Below are positions 36,201 to 48,200 of a DNA stretch of 64,000 nucleotides, one piece after another. The notes beneath the pieces were generated by a model, which worked only from the letters and a program-made list of their open reading frames with translations, did no database searches and was not told where the DNA came from. Every line of letters begins with the position of its first letter. Position 1 is the stretch's first letter. The stretch comes from Motacilla alba alba (taxonomy: Eukaryota > Chordata > Aves > Passeriformes > Motacillidae). Position numbers and translations under genes: made by a program. Location of the stretch: NCBI RefSeq assembly GCF_015832195.1, contig NC_052032.1:936618-1000617 (forward strand). The letters run 5' to 3'.

Positions 36201-39200
36201 TTATGTTCAGTTACTACCACATGGACTTAACACTGCAAGAAAACTGCACAAATGGAGGGGATTTTCATTCCTTCTAGCACAAGTATTTTGGTCTCACATA
36301 CACACATCTGATTCACTGTGACCTCCATGCAGTGACTGCACAAACAGCTGGACATTGGTTACAGTGACATTTAAATAAACTGCCATGCTCAGCATCACTG
36401 TAACCTGCAAACTGCTCTTCTACCCACAGCCCTCAAACTTCTGCTACTTGCAAATGTCTTTGCTCCACCAGGACTGCACTGATACACAGACACAGCACAA
36501 GTACTGCTTGATCTCCATCTATCCTTTCTCCACATCTTGGCTCCCCTCTGAAAAATCTATGTTCAAGTACCTGGTCCTTGGCAGCAGGAATCCCACATGG
36601 CCTGTTTGACAGGGCTGGGGTGCCTGGAGCCTGGGGAGGAGGGAGAATAAGGCACTACCCCAGGAGGGCTGGCTGCCTGTGAGCTTGAACAAGGTACCCC
36701 ATAATACATCAACATTCACTGAGCACAGCTAGATCCTGCTTGGAGAGGAACATGGAAGCAGCAGGAAAGGGTGACCACACTTACCACTGGAGTTCTGGGA
36801 ATTGCTGTTTGTTTCTTCAAAGTTGTTTTGCACTTTGCCTTCCACTCTTCTGCTGAAAGCACTTTCTGCTGGGTGGAGAACAAAGCAGGAATGGTGACTG
36901 GTCAACACTGATGCAGAACCAGGCAGACAGGAGGCAAGACATGCTCCTGTGCCACATAATCACAGACCCTGAATACAGCAGAAAGGTCAAATACCTCGTT
37001 TTGGAGGCAAATGGGCCAGATTCAGTGAAGGGGTAACAGGTGGGTATTTTTCTTGAATGCCTTCTGGCTGAGGTGGCCTGGATTGGCTCTTAGGGAGCCC
37101 ATGAACACCAGTCCTGACTGAACCAGAAAGGTCATGTCTTCCTCCCCTGCAAAAAAACCCAACCCTTATCTTACTCCTCCTTAAGGCAACAAGCAGCCCG
37201 TAACTCCTGTGAGCACAGGTGACCAGTCTGAGACTGAGTTCGGGGCCTCAGCACCACACCAAAGTGTCACCTACAGAAGCACTGTGCCAGCTTTCCTTGC
37301 GCTTCCCAGTCACCTGCACTCCCTTCCTAAACACCTTCCTGGAAATGTTGAAGCAGAGGCCTGAGGGGTTGTCTCAGGGCCTGCCCACCATGTCTGGAAA
37401 AGCTGTGTAAGATCCTCTGGCTCTGTGCTTCCCAAGAGTGCTCTTGTTCCCTGAGCCCCCTAGGCCCTGCTCCTGTCAGGGCCCTGCCCTCCCACTCCAG
37501 CCACGGCACCGGGCAGTTCCCAGGGACTGCACTGGGAGGCTCCTCCAGGGCACCCAGCTGCTTCCTGCCCCTGGCAGTGGCCACAGAGCCCTGAAGCATC
37601 CCTGAAGCATCCCTGCACAGCACAGCTCGGGGCCTCCCACCCTGCTCAAGCTGGTGTCACTCAGCACCAGCTCAACAGTGCAAGGAGGTCCTGTCTCACT
37701 TCACTGGGTCTGCAACATCCAGGCAAGTGGATTTACTGTGGTGGCTCAAAGGATAAACTAGAGATTAAAAAAAAAATGAACTGGCCAAAGCAATGTGTGT
37801 GGCCTGTGCTGGACAGGCCCCTGCCCTGCACTCTCATTCTGGAGCCCACTGGCACCTGAGGGCTTCACGTGGACACGGCCTGGCCTGGCTCTGCTGGGCC
37901 CAGCCTGCAGACTGGGCAGGGCTGGGGACACTAGTCTTTCATTCAGGAGTGATGGAAAAAAATCATTCACATTCCTGAAAAGTGGTGCCAGACCATGATT
38001 TTATTCCTGCAGACCACTGGAGTGGTCAGAACTGCTGTCAGGACTTGGCAGAGGCCCTGGGTCCCTGCAGGCTCCCAGGGCTGCAGCGTGGCTCACACAC
38101 GTGGGCTTTGGGGCTACCAGAGACCTGAACTGAAGAAAGAGCACAGCCTGTGGATTTTGGCCCAGCCAGTCCTCAGTGGACCCTTCCAAGTCCTGAACAG
38201 GCTTCTCAAACTCTCAATCAACTACACTCCTGACTCCTAAAATTCAGGAGAACAAGCAAACTTGGTAACCAAATCAACTGAAACAGAAACATATCAAACA
38301 GGGCTGAAAAGGAACTGGAAACATTATCTACCTAAGCCAGTTGACAGATTAATAATAGAAACAAGAAGCCTTAAATAACAGGAAAATCAGACAGTGACAA
38401 AATGGTTTGGGGTCAACCCACCCCTCCCAAGAGACCTAGGTTCAAGTCCTGGCTTATGTCACAAGTGGAAGTGAGATGGAGGTCTCCAAAGACCTTTGTA
38501 AAGAATTTGCATGGTGGTTTTGCCTTCATCCTTTAGCTTCCCCCCCAAAACCTCCCCAAGTCTGGCAGTAAGAAAAATCTGTTTTAATGCACCTGCTTGG
38601 TCTTACTGTGTCTTTCCCACACTGAGAGGGCAGCTCGCTCTGTTCTTTTTCCTTGTATTGGAACATTTGAATGTAAAGTAAAATTCTCTGTATGGACCAA
38701 GTCCTTGGCAGCTGTGGGTATGTGTTATCCAACAAAACCCATCCTTGTTCAGCATCCATGGCGTCTCCCACCACAGCCACCTCTCATACTCAGCATCTGT
38801 TCATGCCAGACATTCTAGGGGTGTTTAAACACCAACTGATTGACCAGCCCTTCTTCTGCACCCAGATGGAATCTCTATCCATCAATCCCACAGACTTAAG
38901 AGGGTGCTTCCCAGTGGACTGCACATGGCACACTATGTTTCACATCCTATTTATTAACTGTTATTTACTGTTATTTTTCAGTAGTCTTCACATTCTTTCT
39001 TCTAATTTTTTTTTTTTTTAGGCTTGATCTTGTTTGGAAGGAGGAAACCGAGACAATGGGAGGATCAATCCTAACTTGCATTTTCTAACTCCTCAGTAAT
39101 GGTTCTGTAATACTGAATTTTCTGTTTATCTCTTGGAGGTTCCAGTGGGGAATGGAGCACTGTGAAAACACCTGTACTCCATTTCACTTCCAAAGGCACA

Positions 39201-42200
39201 GGTCTAGCCCCGAGAATATCATCTTGATGGGAAACAAACACTAAATGCTAAACAAATGCTGAAAACCAACCAAAAATCCCCATTCCTGACAAGCCATTAC
39301 ACCAATCTTTGTCAGGAAGCTCTTCTCAGTTTGTGACACCAGGATTTGATACGGGATCTTTTGCACCTTGTGGTTACCACAATGTTTAACAATAATAACT
39401 TGTCACTGGGAAGGGATTATAAAGGATCAAATCCCCTCAACTGCTTCTGGGAGCAGCTTCTCTGGGACAGTCATGGATGGAGCAGACTGAGGCAGGAAGG
39501 GTAAAAGCCTGTCCAGGGCAGCACTGGAAACTGAGCAGCTCGGCAAGCTGAAAGGCAGTTGGTACCTGTGATGGCCTTGCTTCCTGGGGATCCGGAATTG
39601 GGAGCGCGGAACATCTGGGACTGGGAGGCGGGCGGGACGCCGGAGGGCGCGCGGTGCAGGAGGCTGGAGCAGCGGTTTATGGACGCCGGGGACTTTTTGC
39701 TGGACTGGCTCGCCTGTGTCTTCACTGCCACGAAGAGTGGAGATCGAGAGAACTCTGGATATGAACACTCAGAACTAGTGCCTGCACAGCCAGGGAGCTC
39801 CCAGAGCGGGGCCTGCTGGAGCTGCTGATCCACCGAGCCCCTGGGAGAGAGCTGGGCTCCCCCCTCGCCCAAGGGGACACTGGTGAAGCTCCTTAGTTCC
39901 CTTCTACACTTCTAACTGCCACATGACCAACCCATTCCTGCTCCTGCAGGAATCACCCCATCCATCCAGGAGCACTGTGTGATTGCCATGGCCTGGCTGG
40001 GGGCACCTGCAGCTCTGGTCTCCATTTCTATGGACTGAATTTTGGGAACAGGTTTCTAAACTACTCAGATCTCCGAGTACGGACAAGCTTACATCTTGGT
40101 TTCTTGAGCCTTGAATAAATCCTAGTGATCTCCAGCTATATTCCTTGTCTCTTTGACCAAATACAAAGAAAAGGGCATTGTTGAGAATGGAATGGAATGG
40201 AATTAGGAGGCAGAGTGAGTAAAAGCTTTTGGTCCCATCTCCAGACTGATGACATGTGGAAAAATTCTGAATATTACTGGGATATGCTCTTTGAAAGCAT
40301 CTATATTTTGGTCTTTGCAGCACACAGTGAGGATCACCAGGAATTGCCAATGCCAAAAGTCACCTGAAATACCTTCAGGAGGACAGCCCTTCGTCTGGGC
40401 CACATGGATTAAATAAACCATTACAAAAGTGGAGAAACTGTCTAAGAACCCCCTTCACTCGTAAAGGGCCTCTTCTATGGAAATTTGGATACAGGCCCCA
40501 AAGCCCCAGTCTGACTTCAACCACCTGTCATGAAAAATCACTAACAAAGAAGGTTCAACTTACCCACAGCCCCAGCTCCCTACCAGTGATTTCTACAGTG
40601 ATACTGTGGGATGCCTAAAGGTGGAGGGACAACAGCAGCACCTGAGTGAGTGAGAAATACTCATCCACACTGAGCAGCTCTCAGGGGAATGCCATGGCAG
40701 CACCACAGCCTAACTCTGAAACAGGGGAGAAGTCCCCCAGGCTGGGACAGGATGCTCATTTCCAAAATCCCAGGAGACTTTACAGACCTTGGCTGCGACT
40801 GGCTCTCACCTTCAGCAGCAGCACTGGGGACTGGGAGTGTGTATATTCACAGGGTGTTGCAATTCCAGGGGTTTTGATTCACTTGCTCTGACACATAGCC
40901 CCAAGCTGACATTTCCTCACATGTCAGTGTGGTTCTGCAGGAAATTATGCACTGGTTTTCTTAGTTTAGTCAGGATACTTCTCTGCTTGGTCTCCAGCCA
41001 GATAAAAAGGCAGAAGGCTTGTTTTGCTCTCTGTGCTTCCTTTCAATCTCCATGGATAATCCTCCTCCAGCTGCTGCCAAACTGCCAGCAAAAATGTAGC
41101 CAGATATGAAAATTTCCAGCTTGTGGATCATCTGCTTTCCATGAGGATCATTCCTACCAATGTCTGCTTTATTTCCCATCAATGTCATGAGGAACAGCCA
41201 TCAGCAACTCTTCAGTGCCAGACACAGAGAGCATCACTGCACATCCTCTGCAGCCCAGATACTGCTCTGGGATGTGACAACAGAAGTCTCAATGCTATGA
41301 TGACCTCCAAAATTTCTTCTTCTTCCTCCCAAATGAAACAAATAGTACATCTTCAAACTGAGACCCCACAGAGAAGGCTGCTCCAGCTGACACTAGGCAG
41401 AGAGAGTTTTGAGCAGCAATGCAAGACAGACAAAGGAACACCAATTCTATCAGTCTGGAGGAAGCTAACAGTTCATTGGGAAAAAAATGTTTGGTCTGTA
41501 GTTCATCAGATGCCAAATTCCTTCTGAAGGCTAGGCAACACAGGTAGAGAGCATCACATGGCTCCTCTGCTCTGCTCTGGAAAAGTCATCTTCACTGTGG
41601 AACTCATGGCCTCAGGCTGATGAAAAGGCCAAGATGTTTCTAAAAATGAAAATCCTGAGTTGCTGAATGGCCACAAAAACCTCCTGTCTGAAAATCTGCA
41701 GCAAGACTGGAGACAGCACCAGGGCAGCTGACCTCGTAACTGCTGCTGTGGAGCTTTTCAAACCCTCTCAGAAGGCAGTGGAGACCCATCCCAGTGGAGG
41801 CTGCAGTGATGTGGAGGGTGATTCTAACTGCAGGGCCTGCAGTCAGTCAGCTCAGGGCTTTGTGCTGCAGCCCTGCAACATGGCCCAGGGTGTGCTGAAG
41901 GACATACTTGATGCAGGAGATGCTGAGAACAGTGGGGGCTCCAGCCTGGCAGCAGGAAAAGCTTGGTCACTGCTGTGCTTGGCTGCAGAGGAGCTCCCAG
42001 GGGGACTCTGTGGCTGAAGAGGCTGAGGTGCTCCTCGGGGAGCAATCAGGAATTTCCAAGGGGATCAGGAAGGCAGTGCCAGCTCTCAGATCCTTCCTGA
42101 CCCAGTGCTGGTGCCTGCCCTGCCCAAGGGTGGAGGACAGACTGGAGAACACTCAGAGGAGGAGACAAGAAGATGACCAAGGGCCAAGAACAGCAGAGCT

Positions 42201-45200
42201 TACAATGAAACACAAATCACTCCTAGAGAGCAGGCTAGGCCAGGTCTAGGAAGGACAGAAACTCAGTAACGTAGTCCTCCTTCACTGAGCACACAAGGTT
42301 ATAAATAGGACCTAGTGCTCAAAGCTACAGCTGGCTAATTTTAGCCTTAATTTAGTGGAGGCAATAATTCATCAAAATAATTACCTTATGTGATTGCTGC
42401 ATTTTCTGTCACTCAAAAGCAAGATTAGATGTCTCTCTAAAGCCTATCTGTGTGCAATTCAACCATGGCAATCCTACAGAATGTGTTTCTCCAGGCAGTC
42501 CAAAGATCACAGTGGTCCCTCCTGGCTTTCCTGGTTTTAGGAAGACCTTTAAGTACTGTGATTGACAAGCTGTGACAAGCCACATCCAGCCTGGCCTTGG
42601 GCACTGCTGGGGATCCAGGGGCAGCCACAGCTTCTCTGGGCACCCTGTGCCAGGGCCTCACCACCCAATTCCTAATTGGATACTTAGAACTTCTTCCCGA
42701 AATCCCATCTAACCTCATCCACTAATAGTGTGAAGCCATTCCCCTTGTTCTGTCACTTCATGCCCTGAACAGTCTCTCTCCATCCTTCTAAACAATCCCA
42801 ACAGCCTAGCCCCAGCAAACGTGGTTCAATCAGCTCCATCTAACACAGCAGCCAGAGCCTGAAGGAGGACAGGAACATCTCTCAACCCTCCCCCATGAAT
42901 CTCCATTCAGAAATGTTTCTAAAACTGGGACAATGAATGTGCCTATAATCCACTTTTACTTTTTGGAAACCGCCTCTGACAGCCTTCTTGGAAAGAGTGA
43001 ATATGTTGACAGAAACAGCATAAGAATATTATTTTTAAAGAGTCATAGCCCAGTTCTAATCTTATGAAAAAGCCCCTACTCCTCACTCAGAAGAAGGAAC
43101 TTTGGAAGGAGACATTTGGCATTAACAATTCCAGGGAAGCCCACAGCAAAGCTCTCTTTTTCAGACAGCAGCTATCCAGCAGCTCTGACCAGAAATTATC
43201 CTGCAAGATGCTACTGAAGCTGCAAGATATAATCCCTTGTTTTACCCATTTTCAATGACCTTTCATTCATTATGACAGAAAATCAGAAACACAGGCTCTG
43301 GAAGAGAAGCTTGCACTCCAGCAGAGACCCAGACAGCTGAACTGGTGATGATGAAGGGCTTTCCTCACCCATTTCCACTATGGCTGAATTTTCAGCATTT
43401 GCCTTATAACCAGAAGAATGAGACCACAATAAAGACACAGTCTCAGCTTTACTTATTCTGACTGCAAGGACTCAAGAAAAGCCAGCTGTGCTTTTCAAAA
43501 TCAGGTGTTAACAGCTGCCTCACAGGACCTTGGATTTTGGGAGGAACGGAGTCTGAGCAGCAGAAAAGTGTGAGGATGTACTGGCCAGCCTGCCTCAGGA
43601 GCTCACCATGCCCTCTCCCATATCCTCATCAGGATTAGTGGCTCGTCATTGTAAATCATAAATCTTACTGGTCATGGGAACTAGGAGAGGAAAAAAGAGG
43701 TTAAAAAAAAAAGGAAAAAGAGAAGTTTATGGGGAGGGCATTAAACCTTATGAAAATACTATCTTGACCTGATCTTGAGTGTCCTCACAGTTAAAGATAC
43801 TTGAAAGGACTGGAAACCCATCTGCACAGCTCAGGGCCTGCTGATCTAGCCTGCAGCAGGGGCAGCTTCTTTTCTTTTGTTGCAGAAATGATGGTGCAAG
43901 AATGGCCTCAAGCCCAGCACTCAGAACATGCTTCCTCCTCCAGAACTGGGGCAGGGCCTGGGGGGGCCACTGGAATTGTAGGGCCCACTGCAGGCACACT
44001 CCTCCCAGAGAAACACAGCTGGGGATTCTTTTCTGCTGGAGAGCCTGGACTGGAACCAGCAGGTCAGGTATTACTACAGCTGGTGAGGAAGGTGGAAGAC
44101 ACCAGTGGTAATAAATCACCTTGAAATTGGAAGCACTGGAAAGGTAAGAATTAGCTAGAGCTGAGCAAAGCCCAGTGCTCACTGCACACTGCTCCTGAGC
44201 TCTCTGCAGGGGCAGCAGAGACCCCAGAGCCCTGCTGTCCAAGGGCCCCTCTGTGGCAGGAGATGGACCCACTGCTGGTCACCAATGTTTTCAGCCTGAA
44301 GGCTGAAAACATCTCAGTGAAGGGGTGGAGCTTCCATGGGCAGGCAACCACAGGACTAACTGCAGTGTGTGCAATCGTCAGCACTGGGGCAGCTCCTTCA
44401 GCAGATGGCAGATAACAAGATCAGCTTTGTGATGCTGATGTTGGACACGTATTTTATGTCCTGAACCTTCTACCATGGTCCATATCTAAGCTTCAGAGAG
44501 CCTGCATGGCACCTGTCAAGGGCCACCAAACCTTAAAAGTGACAGTCTGGTGGACCATGTTCCCATAAACCAAAGGGTGCCTCACTATAATCCCTTAAAA
44601 ACCCAATTCCCGGGGATTTTGGGGTGGACGCGCCCTCTGCCGGCTGCAGCAGCAGGCTGATGAGCTCATCCCATCCCTCATCCTCCTCTCCATCATCCCA
44701 AACGCTGGAGCAGCACACCCCAGGCACCCAGTAAAGCTCAGGGCAGCGCTGGGAAGGGAGCAGGAAGTTCAGCTGTAAAGGACTTCTCTGCAGACTATGA
44801 AAGTATTCAAATCCAGCAGGTAGCAAAAATTTCTCTCAACATGTTTAGTCAAATTTTGCACTGAATTACACTGAACTGCTCATTAAAGCCTTCCCTCTGT
44901 GCGGGGAGTGCAGACCACACTGCTGTGCAGTTTGTTGACAGTTGCCTTGTCCTGAGCTCCCTGAAATAAATAATTTATTGAGTGTGATTCAGTGGCAAGC
45001 TGCTGAGGTCATTTAAGTGATTTTGAAACTAGTTTTAACTCACTGCTTGAAATAATTCCCCAGAAGCTCATAGAAAGATGCTTCTTCTCTCACATGTATG
45101 TTTACTTATTATTTAGGGGAGTATAAAAATGTTGTGCATCTCTGCAGTTAACAAGAGCCTAAACCATAAACCCCACAAGGAACATGTGTAGAATTCCATG

Positions 45201-48200
45201 GGCTGGGGTAGGAGCCCAGAGACATTCCAGACCTAACAGTGTCCCTGTGAGAGGGGATCCCAGCTCAGCTTTACAGTGCTCAGCACATGATCTGTGTCCT
45301 GCCCACTGCAATTCCACAGCTATAGGGGAAGGATCCCCAAAGTGAAGTCTGTCCTGACAGCCTGGTGCTTCCCAGAGCCCTGGAGGTGTCAGCCCTGCAG
45401 CAATACTCACTGATGGGAGCGTGCAGAGCCACGTGCTCTTGGTAGGGAGTGTAGTACTTGTACTGCTTGCCACAAAACTCACAGGTGTAATTGCCAGTTT
45501 CTGTGAAATGAACAAGGACAAAGGTCAGGAAAGAGGCCAACCCTCTTACACAACTCCCAGGTTGTTTTTACAGAGAAACTGGTCAGATCACACAAACATT
45601 CCTCATGCATGTGGAACTTGCCTGCCCTGTAATCCACACATCCTTTTCCCAAGAAAGGAAACAGTTCAAAACAGAGTGATGGACCATGCAAAAGTCCAAT
45701 AGAACTGAACAATATTCAGAAGATTACCCCAAAATTACAACAAGTAAGTGTGCAAAACAAGGGAGAGAATCCAATTCTGAAGTCTGTATTACAGTTGACA
45801 CAGTTCTGTCCTCTGGTTACAGAAGGTCTGGGATGTGTGGACAACAGGAACAGGCAAACCAGGAAACAAACAGTCAGGTTCAAGTATTAGAGAACTTTCA
45901 TTTGGGGTTGCGGAGTTCTCTTGCAGCAGAAGGGGCTTTTCTGGAGTAACTGTGATCATTCCTGCTTTAGGGACACTGGAAATAATGGAGTGTAACCACA
46001 CACTTACACCTCCTCCTCTTGCCAGTGCTGGGAGTACAGAACTGGCAGCAAGCTGCAAGATGAAGGAAAATCTATGGATAATCAAATGTTTCCAAAATGG
46101 AAAGTTCAGGGAAATGCTTTGGCAAAACCTGTTGCTCTCTCTGTTTCCCTCTGCTCTGTTTGAGGATCCACCACAAAGGCAGTGTGAATGAATCACCTGC
46201 CAGCTCCCAGTGCACCTTCAAGCCCTCTCTCATCCCTGCCAGATTGCTTTTCCCTGAACTTCCCTCCCCGTCTCTTTGCAGAGCTCTTGAGCAGAACACA
46301 TCACAAAGCTGCAGTTCTTAGGCCAGGGCTGTTGGTGTTTGATGCTCCTTAGAGCCTGAACATACCTGTGAGCACCCAAATCCCAACCCCGCTGTGTAAC
46401 AGTGCTTCCTGCTTTGTCTAGAGGTACTGCAGCCAAAGGCAGTGAAGCCCTAAGCTTTACTTTTTATTTGAAACAATAGTAACTCTTACTTGGCCCAATC
46501 TTCTGGAAGGGTTCGGGCTCCTCCTCCTTCACCTCGTCGGCGATGACGGCCTGGTCGTAGGGGTCTGCAAGAGAACAGAACCAGAGGACAGCTGACAACA
46601 CCTCAGCTCTGCCTTCTACAGCTGCATGGGCACTGAATGCTCCTGCCCCTGTAATCACATTTCCATCTGTAACAGGATTGGAAAACAGGAAAGATAAACC
46701 AGTGACCCCTCTGTCTGACTTGTCCATCCTCCTCTTCCTCAGGAGCCCCAGGACTACCCCTGTTCCCAGCCCACTAACAGGCCTTGTAGGAATTAATGTT
46801 TAAAAAATGCAGAGAAAAACTGAATGAATACATTGCAAAGTCTGATCCATTTTTCCTGATCTTCTTGCAGGGAATCTCCCCTCTAATGCTGCTGAACTGG
46901 CTGACAGCAGGCATGGCAATGCAGTCTGCAGGCATATCACCTATCAAATACCAACCTGGAACTTCTACCAGCTAACAGCACAGCTAGCAACAAATCACAA
47001 CCCAACCTACTTTAGAGAAGAATTTGGTGTATGCCTTGAACAATTTACAAGATCACCACCAACATGAAACACCTGCTTCTTTGATTGTCTGAAGCCTGAC
47101 CAAATGTGTGTGCAACAAAAGCCTGGTATCTGCTAGGGCTGGGCATCAACCTACTGGCTGTAGACACTGGGGAGGGAGAGAGGATGCTCCCTGTCCCACT
47201 GCAATCCCTGACAAAACTCCTTTGACTCCTACCAGTTCAGAATCGACCTGCTGTGTCTGAACTACTGAATGTTGAAAAGGTTTGTGAAATAAAGCACACG
47301 AAGGAGCTTGGCTTACCTGCCCGGTTTTCTGGGGCCCCTTCCACACTAAAAACTAACACAGAATAGAAGAAGGAGGGGAAGAAACAAAACAGAAATTAAA
47401 TCCTCTTAAATGGTCTTGTTTTCCTCCTGCATTTCACATACTGCTGCAGCACATTTCAGCCCCACTGAACAAACCAGGCTTTGTGCCCCAGTCCCTCCTC
47501 TTCCCAGCAGCATCCTCACAGGACCTGGTTGAGCATGCCCAGCCCTAATACACACAGATGCTCAAGGCCTTTGTTCTGACCCTGACACAGCCCCAGGTGG
47601 AGTTCAGGTGCACAGCTGCCTCACCCCTGCATGTGCTGGAACACAGCAGCCCCAGGGAGGAGCTGGGACAGTCCTTGCACACACAGGGAGCTCTTTCCAA
47701 ACCCTCTCGTGGACCTTGGCAGAGCTTCCTGAGACATTTCTGACTGAGGTAGCCATATTCCCCTCACACTGACTGTCAGTGCCACTAATTTTCTTCTGGG
47801 TTGCCACAGGAGGAAGAGAGCTGGCAGTGGTGCCCTGCAGGAGAACAATGGCTGTCCTTAGAGCATGTTCAGATGTCCACATTTCCCAGGTAAACACAAC
47901 CATTTTTTTTTGGACAACCATGTATTGTGAAAAAACACTTGCTTTTCTGAGACAGCCCAGCCGTTCAAAACCTGCTGCTCTCCAAGCAGCCTCTTTCTAG
48001 AACTCACCTTGGCCAAGTGAGGAGCAGTACTGCCAGGCTTGCAGCACACACAGGGAAGGTCTGGAATATCTGTGGGCTCCCAGGTGAGGAGCTTTAAATA
48101 TTCAGTAAGCAGGGGGAAAGCCAGCATGTTGATACTTCATTTTCCCCAATGCAGAATAAAGAAATACTGCTTGTGGCAGTGAGTGTCTGCTTCTGTCCAG

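Larger units (their letters stand above)
39782..45410 (-). other. ZNF618: ZNF618 intron between finger 3 and the Ser/Pro linker
   Basis: About 5.6 kb. It contains a GGAAT microsatellite (40185-40204), a CR1 fragment (42578-42815), a long palindrome (44285-44312) and an unassigned 97-codon open frame (44533-44826, minus strand). Confidence 0.7.
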
